Assembly (NCBI GenBank): GCA_964414425.1
Contig: CAYPWL010000043.1
Coordinates: 1-23,870, forward strand
Length of the DNA stretch: 23,870 bases
From: GYS-P2D sp964414425
Lineage (GTDB): Bacteria; Bacteroidota; Bacteroidia; Chitinophagales; Saprospiraceae
Direction of reading: 5' to 3'
A program made the position numbers and the translations under genes. This document shows, one piece after another, positions 1 through 7,159 of the stretch. Each line of letters starts with the position of its first letter. Position 1 is the stretch's first letter. A model generated the notes under the pieces. It saw nothing but the letters and a program-made list of their open reading frames with translations, searched no databases and had not been told where the DNA came from.

Positions 1-112
1 AAGAAGGCACGACTGAGATATCTACATACTTGAGACTAATCTACCTAAGTCCATAGGACCTATCAATCATTAGCAAGTTCAATTACACACTCTCAGCTAA
101 TCAACTATTAAG

Positions 113-133
113 AAATCTCCCTACAGTCGATTT
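113..133 (-). repeat. G-A hairpin element, copy a
   Basis: On the minus strand the stem arms are AAATC and GATTT. The inner stem side has GA opposite AG, giving tandem G-A mismatches, then a C-G pair. A T6 run followed by CA precedes it and CTTAATAG follows. A near-identical 30-bp copy lies at 575-604. It ends composite element B1. Confidence 0.7.
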
Positions 134-149
134 GAAAAAAGAGGGGAGT

Positions 150-213
150 AACGAGTGTTAAGTTCGAGTATCAAGTATCAAGTATCGAGTAGCGAGTGTT
201 GAGTAGCGAGAGG
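150..213 (-). repeat. CTCGCTAC-type degenerate tract
   Basis: Read on the minus strand this is a string of imperfect units such as CTCGCTACTC, CTCAACACTCG and CTTGATACTTGATACTCG. It joins the conserved core of composite element B1 to its terminal hairpin. Related strings occur at 7160-7195, 7828-7842 and 7885-7920, all in gene-free DNA. Confidence 0.55.
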
Positions 214-375
214 AAGGGGCATCTCAAGTGGGTGACCGCCTGATCTCGTAGAGTCGAGTGCGACAGTACTCGAAAGAAGGGAACGACTAAGTCGATGGAT
301 AGCCCAAAACAGCCTTGCAGCAGAGCCTCTGATGGCCAAGGGTTTTGGGTACTTTTTGCCGATTGCAAAAGTACC
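211..375 (-). repeat. composite intergenic element, copy B1
   Basis: Positions 211-367 match 7199-7354 in inverted orientation with about three mismatches, roughly 98% identity by eye. On the minus strand it starts with a perfect 9-bp inverted repeat, GGTACTTTT and AAAAGTACC, with a 10-nt loop (348-375). A second inverted repeat follows, CCCAAAAC and GTTTTGGG, enclosing GCTCTGCTGC. Then comes a 6-bp hairpin, TCGAGT and ACTCGA, around ACTGTCGC. Downstream lie the CTCGCTAC tract and G-A hairpin a, so the full element reads as about 375 down to 113. Confidence 0.8.
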
Positions 376-493
376 TCTTCGAAGGGAACTACTATATGGA
401 CCAGTGGGAAAGGTAAATTTATAAATAACTCTAATGATGCCATTTTCTTAATCAATAAGAGAGATTCTTAATCAATAGAGTACCCACCTGAAG

Positions 494-515
494 ATACCTC
501 CACGCTGGTCGGTAT
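494..515 (-). repeat. G-A hairpin element, copy b
   Basis: On the minus strand the stem arms are ATACC and GGTAT with the same GA/AG inner mismatches and a C-G pair. Copy e has ATATC and GATAT, so the fourth pair changes from T-A to C-G with both sides altered. TTTTCA precedes it and CTTCAG follows. Confidence 0.7.
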
Positions 516-576
516 GAAAAGCCTTTACAACTGTGTTTTTGGATGTAAGACTGAATCTATCGAGCCAACTATTTAG

Positions 577-597
577 AAATCTCCCTACAGTCGATTT
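577..597 (-). repeat. G-A hairpin element, copy c
   Basis: Its stem and loop are identical to copy a (AAATC and GATTT on the minus strand), with a longer T run before it. The tail differs slightly, CTAAATAGTTGG. It is a stand-alone copy not attached to a composite element. Confidence 0.7.
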
Positions 598-615
598 GAA
601 AAAAAAGTTGTTGTC

Positions 616-636
616 ATCTCGACCTTGAGGAGAGAT
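616..636 (+). repeat. G-A hairpin element, copy d
   Basis: This copy reads on the plus strand with stem arms ATCTC and GAGAT around the constant GA/AG mismatches. TTGTC precedes it instead of a T run, and CCTCAGCTAACTGG follows. It resembles short GTCAT-TCGAC-GGAGA repeats I recall from other Bacteroidota genomes; I cannot check that here. Confidence 0.65.
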
Positions 637-699
637 CCTCAGCTAACTGGGTACAGTGCAATTTGATGCTATTTAGGCTATGATCAACAAGAGGCTTTA

Positions 700-1467
700 T
701 CACCCTTTAGTCGCCGCCAAAGCCACACACTTCCAAGTTATGCGATTACCATGTGCATCCAAGGGCTCATGGATCAATAGATCCTCTTGCCACGCTGTGA
801 TGGTAAAGCCGAAATCAATAAGAACCTCACGGACCTTATAAGCGGGGTAGAGCCTATCCCAATGGTCAGCATGCTGAAAGTTGAGTGGAGTAGCCATGAT
901 TAATCGGCCATGGGGACGCAATACTCTGTACATCTCCTGTAGGCCACGGATAGGATCTGATAAGCGATCCAGCAAGAGACTATTGACGATCAGGTCTTGA
1001 CTGTCGTTGTCAAATGGGAGATCGACAGCATCCGCTAATCCGAAGCTCAAGTTCTTGAGCTCATGTCCCTTGAGCACGGGTATGGTATCGAATCCCTTGT
1101 TAGAGACGTCGAGTGTGATGTCCTGACCCTGCACCCAATAGTCGTGGGCTTGCTTGAGCATCTGGTAGCTATAGTCGATGCCCCAACAGTCAGACTCCGG
1201 ATATCGTTGCGCTAACTCAGCAATCCACTTCCCCACTCCGCAACCGATCTCCACGATATGCTGGGGATCATCGGGATAGGAGGAGGCATCAGCAAAGTCC
1301 AGTATACCCTGCATGAGATACCCTCCCCACAACTCATCCGCTAAGTGCAGTGCCACTTGTCGCAATACCATATCTTCATATCTCTCGTATGGGTCTGCTC
1401 GAAAAGCAGCCTCTGACTTATGACAGAAGAATGGAATGGCTTTGCGGTATGATAGGGGTGATTTCAT
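700..1467 (-). CDS. class I SAM-dependent methyltransferase
   Basis: This 255-residue protein has the class I methyltransferase core. The SAM-binding motif I, IVEIGCGVGK, is at residues 71-80, and the acidic strand end GIDYS is at 96-100. An ADAVDLPF-type motif follows near 145-152, and RVLRPHGRLI at 181-190 is the usual post-core strand. No signal peptide or membrane segment is visible, so it should be cytoplasmic. The substrate cannot be told from sequence; the ubiquinone/sterol-like methyltransferase fold covers many small molecules. It lies 41 bp downstream of a small ORF and the acyltransferase gene on the same strand, so it may share their transcript and act on a lipid or quinone. Confident on the fold, unsure on the role. 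Confidence 0.85.
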   Translation of the reverse strand: MKSPLSYRKAIPFFCHKSEAAFRADPYERYEDMVLRQVALHLADELWGGYLMQGILDFADASSYPDDPQHIVEIGCGVGKWIAELAQRYPESDCWGIDYSYQMLKQAHDYWVQGQDITLDVSNKGFDTIPVLKGHELKNLSFGLADAVDLPFDNDSQDLIVNSLLLDRLSDPIRGLQEMYRVLRPHGRLIMATPLNFQHADHWDRLYPAYKVREVLIDFGFTITAWQEDLLIHEPLDAHGNRITWKCVALAATKG

Positions 1468-1508
1468 TGAGAGGTAGACTTCGGCAGAAGTGCGATCATG
1501 TTATATTA

Positions 1509-1694
1509 TTAGTCTTTGGTCAAGATGTCTAACACATCCTCTATATGGTCTTTCAAGCCAAGTAGTGTATTGATATTAGGGTCATTTATTTCGCTTAGCA
1601 TATTTTTATCAAAGCTGAAAACCGTGCCCGTTTGCTTGGGTTTATTCCATTCTCTCCATTCTTTCGCAACTGCTAAGTTTATACTGACTTCCAT
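1509..1694 (-). CDS. small hypothetical protein, 61 aa
   Basis: This 61-residue ORF is on the strand of its neighbours, between the acyltransferase and the methyltransferase. The N-terminal half is mixed and basic (AKEWREWNKPKQ), and the C-terminal half looks helical and acidic (LKDHIEDVLDILTKD). No signal peptide, membrane segment or known motif is visible. It begins 5 nt after the stop of an even smaller ORF in another frame, so the two could be one gene broken by a frameshift. I do not recognise a family and assign no function. The composition and position favour a real small gene over a chance ORF. Confidence 0.45.
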   Translation of the reverse strand: MEVSINLAVAKEWREWNKPKQTGTVFSFDKNMLSEINDPNINTLLGLKDHIEDVLDILTKD

Positions 1695-1699
1695 AATTC

Positions 1700-1786
1700 T
1701 TAGATTACTCCCTTCAAATAGTCAACAGTTTGGTTTATTGCTTGGTAATAGTCAGAATGAGAATTTATATCTATCCTTTTAGCCAT
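1700..1786 (-). CDS. possible micro-ORF, 28 aa
   Basis: The minus strand opens with ATG at 1786 and reads MAKRIDINSHSDYYQAINQT, then VDYLKGVI and a stop at 1700. It sits 22 bp after the acyltransferase stop and 5 nt before the 61-aa ORF. The residue composition looks like real protein. It could be a tiny translated leader, an independent small protein, or the N-terminal part of a frameshifted gene continuing in the next ORF. I do not recognise it. Confidence 0.3.
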   Translation of the reverse strand: MAKRIDINSHSDYYQAINQTVDYLKGVI

Positions 1787-1808
1787 GATGTTTCTGATCT
1801 TTTCTACA

Positions 1809-3620
1809 TCACATCTTTGGCAACAAGCTCAATATCTTCACCAACCGTATTGCTTTCTTTTGATCTCCATCTATCTCGACACGACCTTGCACAAATGCGG
1901 TCTGAATATCAAGAGCTCCCGAACCTAAATTAAGCAGATGCTTTTCTCTGATTGTTAGGGTAACATCAGGATCTTTGGCAGCACCTCGGCGGAGTGCGCC
2001 TGGCTGCTTGTTGAGGTCGACACTCCAAGTAGCGGGAGTTGGGCCTGTGATGTTAAACTGATAGACACCGCTATCTGCTTTAATTGCAGTCGGGTCTTTC
2101 TTGATGAATTTTTTAATATTCTCAAAGAAGGCATCAGAGGCAGGCTTGCCTTTCTTTTTCTTCTTATCGGCCTGTGTCTTATAGTTGAGGATGTGCTCTT
2201 CAAGTTCATTAGCAGACTCGAGGATATACCGATTGAATACATCAATATCTGGCATAGAGCGAGCGTCAGAAGTAGAGCTGATCGTCAACTGACCATTATA
2301 ACTGAAGATGGCCACCATCAGTCCCATACCATCAATGATTGGTGCAGTACCCATTACTGATACAAGCTTATGTTTATTGATATATAGCGGCACTTGTGGT
2401 CCAGGCACATTAGTGATGACGAGGTTAAACACAGGGTTATGTGCCTTCGCCATGTTATATCGAGAGTACATCTTAGCCGCCTGATTCGCTATACCGAATG
2501 GCACTGCTTCTGCCAGGTTGCTGAGAGATTTGGCGCCAAGCGCATTATTATAGGTCTTACCACGGATTGCATTGGCTTGTATAGCCTCCAGTCGTTCGAT
2601 CGGGTCTTCGATATTAGTAGCGAGTTGTACGAGCATGGCAGAGAGCTTGTTGCCTTCTGCCGAGGTATCGCTCTTGGCTCGATTAGAGATCGGCACCATG
2701 GCGACCAGGGGCTTAATCGGTAGTTTGTCTTTGGTCACCAGATATTTATGCAGAGCTCCTGCGCAGATACTCAGAATGATATCATTGAGCGTACATCCCA
2801 TGATTGACTTCAGGGTGCGCACTCGTTTAAACTCTAAGATGGTCGAGTTCCACTTGCGAGAGGCTGATATAATCCCATTAAATGGTGTTGCTGGCGCTGT
2901 AAAGGGCGCTGTCGGCATATCCATGCGCTTCACCCGTGTGAGCACCCCTGCTTTAATAGTAGAGGTGACAGTCTCTGTGACGAGCTTAGGCAGTTTTAGT
3001 GGATTCTTGGCGAAGCTGATGGCGCTCTTATAGATAAGCTTGAGTTCGTTAGGTAGTGGCTCTGGCTTGAAAGGTTTTGGCGCTGGTGGCTCCTTGTCCG
3101 ATGGTGCCAGATCAAATAGGACTGCCAGCATACCTGCACCTGCCATGCCATCGATAGCGACATGATGCACCTTGGAGATAATGGCGACGCTGCCTTTAGG
3201 GACTTGCGATACATTGTCTAAGCCCTCAACAAAGGTATAGCTCCATAGTGGCCGTGTCTTATCCAGAGGCTCCGAGAAGATGCTCGAAGACAAGGCTCGC
3301 AGCTCTGCCCATCCCCCTGGCGCAGGGAGTGCTACATGCTGTAAGTGCAGCGATATGTCAAAGTTGGGATCATCGACCCAGTAGGGATAGTCCACACCCA
3401 AGGGCACATCCATCAAGCGCTTGCGGAGCTTCGGGAGCATGTGTAGACGAGACTCAATGATCTTCTTAAAGGTCTGAAACTTTAGATCACCCTCGATTAT
3501 CGCCACCGAACCCAAGTGCATGGGGCTGGTAGGGGACTCTCCATATAGGAAGGTCGCATCCATACCGCTCACGCCCTCAATATCCTCAACATCTATTCGA
3601 TCTAAAAATTCCTTGATCAT
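1809..3620 (-). CDS. WS/DGAT acyltransferase fused to SCP2 domain
   Basis: This 603-residue protein is a wax ester synthase/diacylglycerol acyltransferase, which esterifies fatty alcohols or diacylglycerol with acyl-CoA to make storage lipid. Visible family signatures are PLDKTRPLW (118-126), the catalytic HHVAIDG (152-158), LNDIIL (279-284) and NVPGP (404-408). The canonical enzyme ends near residue 480. A lysine-rich linker (485-492) then joins an extra domain, about 495-603. This domain has the SCP2 sterol/lipid-carrier pattern: YQFNITG, TWSVDL, PDVTLTI and AFVQGRVEIDGD. The usual family length is about 450-500 residues, so the extra 110 residues are a real addition. It is divergently arranged with the TPR gene across 210 bp. 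Family is sure; substrate preference is unknown. Confidence 0.93.
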   Translation of the reverse strand: MIKEFLDRIDVEDIEGVSGMDATFLYGESPTSPMHLGSVAIIEGDLKFQTFKKIIESRLHMLPKLRKRLMDVPLGVDYPYWVDDPNFDISLHLQHVALPAPGGWAELRALSSSIFSEPLDKTRPLWSYTFVEGLDNVSQVPKGSVAIISKVHHVAIDGMAGAGMLAVLFDLAPSDKEPPAPKPFKPEPLPNELKLIYKSAISFAKNPLKLPKLVTETVTSTIKAGVLTRVKRMDMPTAPFTAPATPFNGIISASRKWNSTILEFKRVRTLKSIMGCTLNDIILSICAGALHKYLVTKDKLPIKPLVAMVPISNRAKSDTSAEGNKLSAMLVQLATNIEDPIERLEAIQANAIRGKTYNNALGAKSLSNLAEAVPFGIANQAAKMYSRYNMAKAHNPVFNLVITNVPGPQVPLYINKHKLVSVMGTAPIIDGMGLMVAIFSYNGQLTISSTSDARSMPDIDVFNRYILESANELEEHILNYKTQADKKKKKGKPASDAFFENIKKFIKKDPTAIKADSGVYQFNITGPTPATWSVDLNKQPGALRRGAAKDPDVTLTIREKHLLNLGSGALDIQTAFVQGRVEIDGDQKKAIRLVKILSLLPKM

Positions 3621-3774
3621 TTCAGTGTATTCTAAGGTGAAGATTTAATGTCTCTTAATGATAATAAATTATAGGGAGTCTCAAGACAACTCTGACGGAT
3701 ATATATGCCACACTGGATGAGTAGGCTGTGTTACATATGGTATGATTTAACACTTCCTTATGCAGGATAATGTG

Positions 3775-3802
3775 TTGAGAGTGCGAGAGGTTTTTATCTT
3801 TA
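3775..3802 (+). promoter_or_regulatory. Bacteroidota-type promoter for TPR gene
   Basis: TTG at 3775-3777 and TATCTTTA at 3795-3802 are separated by exactly 17 bp. This matches the Bacteroidota -33/-7 pattern (TTG, then TAnnTTTG) with one mismatch in the -7 box. The expected start point is about 20 nt before the ATG at 3831. A short AT-rich direct repeat of AAAATTT follows at 3802-3820. Confidence 0.5.
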
Positions 3803-3830
3803 AAATTTAAAATTTAAAATCAATAGAAAT

Positions 3831-4631
3831 ATGTTGACAATGAGATACTGTATGATGATGCTGATTATGGCGCTGATGATGAGTGTATCTGCGATAAATG
3901 CCCAAGATGCGCCGACGGCAGCAGGGACATATAATGAGGGTCTTGCCATGCTAAAATCCAAAGAGTATGAAGGTGGCTTAGCCAAAATGGAAATGGCGTT
4001 GGAGCTGGCGATGTCTTCTGAAAATGAGCAAATCATCGGATTATCTAAGAAGAACGGTGCAGTAGCAGCCTATAATTTAGGCAATGCTAAAAGAAAAGCT
4101 GGCGATCATGATGGTGCCATAGCACTCTACAACAAAGGCATCGAGCTCAACCCAAGCTACTCGTCTAACTATGAGGGTATCGGTAGAGCAGAAGAAGCTA
4201 AAGGCGACAAGGTCGCAGCAGTCAACAGCTATATCATGGCAGCTAAGAAGGCTAACGAAGAAGGTAAAGCTGATAAAGTAACCAGCAGATACAAGAAAGC
4301 TGAGGTACTCATCGGAAAGACATACGTTTCTAAGGATTATGATACGGCTATCAGTATGGCTGAAGCGTACAATGCGGACGCTCCTGCTAATGCAGATGTA
4401 AACTACTACCTGTCGCGATCATTTGGCGCTATGGAGAAGTATACTGAAGGCATCGCAGCCATGAGAAAAGCCGTAGAGATTAAAGGTGGCGCAGTGCCGG
4501 ACAAGTACACATTTTACTTAGCTGAGCAATTAGAAAAGTCAGGTAACGGAGCAGAAGCCAAGACGCTCTACTCTAAGGTTACTGAAGAAAAATATAAGGC
4601 GCAGGCAACATATAGAGCCAGCCAGCTATAA
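3831..4631 (+). CDS. exported TPR-repeat protein
   Basis: This 266-residue protein starts with a signal peptide: a Met-rich hydrophobic stretch to about residue 24, ending in SAINA before QDAP. That predicts export to the periplasm or outer membrane. The rest is tetratricopeptide repeats. The clearest is around 78-112 (AYNLGNAKRKAGDHDGAIAL, with NPSYSSN after it), and further helical pairs run to the end. Alternative starts at residues 4 or 8 would keep the signal peptide. It has its own promoter and terminator, so it is a single-gene unit between the acyltransferase and the hydrolase. TPRs mediate protein-protein contacts; the partner is unknown, and a role in lipid storage is only suggested by position. 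Confidence 0.88.
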   Translation: MLTMRYCMMMLIMALMMSVSAINAQDAPTAAGTYNEGLAMLKSKEYEGGLAKMEMALELAMSSENEQIIGLSKKNGAVAAYNLGNAKRKAGDHDGAIALYNKGIELNPSYSSNYEGIGRAEEAKGDKVAAVNSYIMAAKKANEEGKADKVTSRYKKAEVLIGKTYVSKDYDTAISMAEAYNADAPANADVNYYLSRSFGAMEKYTEGIAAMRKAVEIKGGAVPDKYTFYLAEQLEKSGNGAEAKTLYSKVTEEKYKAQATYRASQL

Positions 4632-4645
4632 GCCAAGAAACAGAT

Positions 4646-4662
4646 CTCAATGTAACATTGAG
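4646..4662. other. short inverted repeat after TPR gene
   Basis: CTCAATG, TAA and CATTGAG form a perfect 7-bp stem with a 3-nt loop just after the TPR stop codon. No T run follows on either strand. It may protect the 3' end of the transcript. Confidence 0.35.
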
Positions 4663-4678
4663 GAAAACTACGATCAGA

Positions 4679-4705
4679 AGCCTCAGCATTCGCTGGGGCT
4701 TTTTT
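4679..4705 (+). terminator. rho-independent terminator of TPR gene
   Basis: AGCCTCAGC, ATTC and GCTGGGGCT form a 9-bp stem with one G-T pair and a 4-nt loop, followed directly by a T run to 4705. The T run makes it a plus-strand terminator. It almost touches the end of the convergent hydrolase gene at 4710 and has no T run for that strand. Confidence 0.85.
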
Positions 4706-4709
4706 GTGA

Positions 4710-5498
4710 CTATAGGGATGGGTAGAAGAGTACGTCCGTCAGGAGGTTCTCTGGTTCAAAAGGTTGCCAGTTTTCTTCTTTATGCGTCAGTCGATCTGCG
4801 ATGATATTGAGGACTGTAGGATTGACCCCGAGACCGAGATGGCTTCCACGTACTTCGATATTTTGGATGATTGGACTCTCGTTTTTCTCATAGCATACCT
4901 CCCACGGCACGATGCCATCTTGCTTAGTATAGATCGCCGTAAAAGGCACTTTAGGAGGAACTGGGATATCTGCCAGTAGCTCAGGATCTACATTCTGAGT
5001 GCCCTTGCCAACCGTGATAATGTTGTGTAGCCAGCGAGCATTATTTTGCTCTGTCAAGCCTCCAAATGGTGAACCCATAGTAATGACCTGACGGATCAGC
5101 TCTGGTACTTTCTTAGCGATTTGACGCGCATAGATGCCCCCTAAACTCCATCCGATCAAGCTCACCTTCATGCCACTCTCGTCGTGAAGCTCACGAATCT
5201 TGTCAATGAGGATTTGGATATACTCCACCTTAGCGAAGTTGCGCCCGATCTCCCAGCCATGAGCATCATAGCCCAGCTTAGTCAAGTATTTCTTAAGAGG
5301 CTTATTAGAAGAGTCCGTAGCCATAAATCCTGGCAAGAGTAGAACGGGGTGACCGTCACCGGAACCCTTCTTATGTCTATCCAAGAACTTAAATGGGATC
5401 GTTGTACTCCACTCGAATAAGGCACGGCCCGTTTCTGTGGCAAGCCAAAAAAAAGAAGGCTTCTTAACTGCTAACATGGTCTGTACCGATGTGGACAT
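4710..5498 (-). CDS. alpha/beta hydrolase, lipase-like
   Basis: This 262-residue protein is an alpha/beta-fold hydrolase. PVLLLPGFMATD (51-62) gives the oxyanion-loop strand, and GWSLGG (116-121) is the nucleophile elbow with Ser118. Asp194 in TKQDGIVPW and His220 in RGSHLGLG complete a plausible catalytic triad. No signal peptide is evident, so it should act inside the cell. Its lipase/esterase-like pattern and its place between the acyltransferase and the phasin-like genes suggest it hydrolyses stored esters. The substrate is not proven: PHA depolymerase-like or acyltransferase activities in the same fold are alternatives. A terminator at 5605-5645 separates it from the upstream phasin-like genes, so it likely has its own promoter in 5499-5604. 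Confidence 0.88.
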   Translation of the reverse strand: MSTSVQTMLAVKKPSFFWLATETGRALFEWSTTIPFKFLDRHKKGSGDGHPVLLLPGFMATDSSNKPLKKYLTKLGYDAHGWEIGRNFAKVEYIQILIDKIRELHDESGMKVSLIGWSLGGIYARQIAKKVPELIRQVITMGSPFGGLTEQNNARWLHNIITVGKGTQNVDPELLADIPVPPKVPFTAIYTKQDGIVPWEVCYEKNESPIIQNIEVRGSHLGLGVNPTVLNIIADRLTHKEENWQPFEPENLLTDVLFYPSL

Positions 5499-5604
5499 AG
5501 GTTTAGGTTTATTAAGTTGGATTTATAGGTTCCAATAGTCCTGATACGGTTGCAATATATAGTTAGTTAGGATATATGTATGGGATCTCTCCCGAAACGC
5601 AAAT

Positions 5605-5645
5605 TAAAAAAGCCGAAGGATGCCCTCAGAAGGGGCATCTCCGGC
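5605..5645 (-). terminator. rho-independent terminator of phasin-like operon
   Basis: On the minus strand GCCG, a short internal loop, then GATGCCC pair with GGGCATC and CGGC, followed by a T6 run (the A run at 5605-5611). It lies about 35 bp after the stop of the 101-aa phasin-like gene and ends that transcript. Confidence 0.8.
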
Positions 5646-5679
5646 AGTCTTTAAATTGTTATTCAAGGTTGGTCTTGCC

Positions 5680-5985
5680 TTAGTTCTTGTTTACTAAAGC
5701 TGAGAATCTCTTCTTACCGTGGACGAACTGCCCTTTGAGTGATTCTAATGTGTCGAATACGATATCTTGCTGCTTAGAAGCAAGCTTGATACCGCCTGCG
5801 AGAGCTTTAGTAGCGATGCCTTGCCACTGCTCAGTTCTTGCGATAGTCTCATTAACGAGATCTTCAGTAGCCTCAAGAGCGAAGTTGTTGACATCGATAG
5901 ATGTAGACCTTACTCTCTCGATAGCCTGCTCTACATTGAATTTTTTTATTTTCTGAGCGACTTTCTTTGTTGTCTTAGTTGCCAT
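5680..5985 (-). CDS. phasin-like small helical protein
   Basis: This 101-residue protein looks almost wholly alpha-helical and amphipathic, with the pattern of phasin-family granule proteins. It has a basic N-terminus (MATKTTKKVAQKIKKF), a helix with TEDLVNETIARTEQWQGIAT, and a second helix with KQQDIVFDTLESLKGQFVHG. Phasins coat storage-lipid or PHA granules and control their size. It shares the MATKT start, the EQWQ/EKWQ segment and the DILFDT/DIVFDT segment with the upstream 263-aa protein, so the two are probably paralogous. The gap between them is 35 bp, and a terminator follows this gene, so they form a two-gene operon. No PHA synthase is in the window. Sequence-only assignment to phasins is tentative. 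Confidence 0.7.
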   Translation of the reverse strand: MATKTTKKVAQKIKKFNVEQAIERVRSTSIDVNNFALEATEDLVNETIARTEQWQGIATKALAGGIKLASKQQDIVFDTLESLKGQFVHGKKRFSALVNKN

Positions 5986-6020
5986 GGTATATGATTTATT
6001 AATGTGTATTTAATTTATGA

Positions 6021-6812
6021 TTAGAGTGCTTTAGCCTGTTCAACCCATTCTGATGGATCAAATGACTTGTAGCGTGATCCAGCGTTGTTTAAGATCTCTT
6101 GGAGACCTTTTGTGCCTGATGCAATAAGGTCTGCGTACGTATGTATGCCAGCGTCATTTAGGATACTCTCAAGTTTAGGACCGATGCCATTTATGGCTTT
6201 TAAGTCTGTCGTAGTTGTTTTTTTAGCAGTCGCTTTTGGCGCTTTCTTTTTGATGTCCTCAGCTACAGCCTTAGCCTTTGCTGTTGCTTTCTTAGCTGCT
6301 GGTTTGTCAGTGACTGTACCTTTGATAGCCTCTACTGCTTCGCGTGCGTCTTCTTTGATCTCTTCGACTGCATCAGAGATTTCTACTTTAGCTTTAGTAG
6401 CCGCCTTGCGTGCTTTCTTGACGATATCTGTATCAGCTACTTCATCTACAATTTCTTCAACTTCTCCCTTGAATTTTTTGAATAGATCGTTGTTGATGAT
6501 CTTACCTTTCAAATCTTCGAATAGCTTATCCTCGATACCAAAGATGTCTTTTACTCGATTGGCGCCAGTCTCCACTTCCACCATTACTTTCTCCGCCGTA
6601 TCGAATAGAATGTCGATGTTCTTTTCAGCGATAGGTTCTGTCTTCTTGAGCGCTTTAGCAATAAGTTCTTGCCATTTTTCTCCTGCTTTCACCGAGCCGT
6701 TTAAGATCTCCTCCGATGTCTTAAGGATACCATCGTGAAATTTCTTGACATTGTCTTTGACCTGTGTCTTGCGCTGGTCAGCTGTTTTTGTGTTTGATGT
6801 TTTTGTTGCCAT
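6021..6812 (-). CDS. phasin-like protein with HhH DNA-binding tail
   Basis: This 263-residue protein has three parts. Residues 1-120 are an amphipathic helical, phasin-like region (SVKAGEKWQELIAKALKKTE, then NIDILFDTAEKVMVEVETGA). Residues about 125-203 are a Lys/Ala-rich, histone H1-like stretch with repeated KKAxAKAKA units. Residues 204-263 are a helix-hairpin-helix domain (LKAINGIGPKLESILNDAGI, then TYADL and LQEILNNAG). Known PhaF- and PhaM-type granule proteins also join a phasin part to a basic DNA-binding tail and tether granules to the chromosome. Here the HhH tail replaces or adds to the basic tail. It is first in a two-gene operon with the 101-aa paralogue. The domain reading is good; the tethering role is inference. 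Confidence 0.78.
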   Translation of the reverse strand: MATKTSNTKTADQRKTQVKDNVKKFHDGILKTSEEILNGSVKAGEKWQELIAKALKKTEPIAEKNIDILFDTAEKVMVEVETGANRVKDIFGIEDKLFEDLKGKIINNDLFKKFKGEVEEIVDEVADTDIVKKARKAATKAKVEISDAVEEIKEDAREAVEAIKGTVTDKPAAKKATAKAKAVAEDIKKKAPKATAKKTTTTDLKAINGIGPKLESILNDAGIHTYADLIASGTKGLQEILNNAGSRYKSFDPSEWVEQAKAL

Positions 6813-6896
6813 GATACGTGATGTTGCGATTTATGAATACAAATATCAATATGGCTTGTTACAGATGAGTTACAAATGGGGGAGGGTGTTTTTTTC

Positions 6897-6918
6897 ATAT
6901 CGACCAGCGTGGAGATAT
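6897..6918 (+). repeat. G-A hairpin element, copy e
   Basis: Stem arms ATATC and GATAT surround tandem G-A mismatches and a C-G pair. A T7 run then CA precedes it, and CTTCAGCTTGGTTAG follows. Its loop matches copy b exactly, while one stem pair differs on both sides. Confidence 0.7.
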
Positions 6919-6963
6919 CTTCAGCTTGGTTAGTACAAGCATTGTTCTCTGCAGATAAGTCTT

Positions 6964-7107
6964 GTTCTTTTCCTTGGATGAAAAGAACCAAAAATCAAGA
7001 CCATAAAATAGCTCTGCTGCGATGCTGCTCCCGCTACCCACAGTTTATGGTCAACCCACTCGCTCCTTTTTTACAGTGTTTTTTCATGTAGATCAGAGTG
7101 GAAACAT
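6964..7107 (+). repeat. composite intergenic element, copy A1
   Basis: It opens with a perfect 9-bp hairpin, GTTCTTTTC and GAAAAGAAC with a 7-nt loop (6964-6988). A 9-bp inverted repeat follows, GACCATAAA (6999-7007) and TTTATGGTC (7044-7052), enclosing GCTCTGCTGCGATGCTG. A T6 run leads to G-A hairpin copy f at 7086-7107. The core aligns with that of B1 and B2, so A and B are related families. Confidence 0.7.
7086..7107 (+). repeat. G-A hairpin element, copy f
   Basis: This is the most diverged copy. Stem arms are ATGTA and AACAT, with four of five pairs kept, including G-C where other copies have A-T or C-G. The GA/AG inner mismatches are kept. It ends composite element A1. Confidence 0.55.
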
Positions 7108-7159
7108 AAATTGTACGAGTATTATTATGCTCTTTTGTCTTAGCGCTTTGCACTCATTT

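Larger units (their letters stand above)
1..699. other. gene-free, repeat-rich intergenic region
   Basis: No convincing gene lies here. The region holds one composite repeat (B1), a CTCGCTAC-type tract, and four copies of the small G-A hairpin element, three reading on the minus strand (113-133, 494-515, 577-597) and one on the plus strand (616-636). The 94-codon open frame at 171-455 lies almost entirely within repeat DNA and is repeated out of context near 7.2 kb, so I do not treat it as a gene. I see nothing recognisable in positions 1-90. Confidence 0.75.

Noticed and set aside
171..455. 94-codon ORF on the minus strand in the left gene-free region
   Set aside because: Most of it is composite element B1 and the CTCGCTAC tract; the same peptide stretch appears near 7198-7440 only because the DNA is repeated. 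No independent coding signal.
6085..6738. 217-codon plus-strand ORF opposite the 263-aa phasin-like gene
   Set aside because: Serine/alanine/phenylalanine-rich shadow of the Lys/Ala-rich antisense gene, with no motifs of its own.
6897..6918. G-A hairpins as rho-independent terminators
   Set aside because: The T run lies on the 5' side of the hairpin in its own orientation, and on the other strand it becomes an A run after the hairpin. The position is wrong for termination on either strand.
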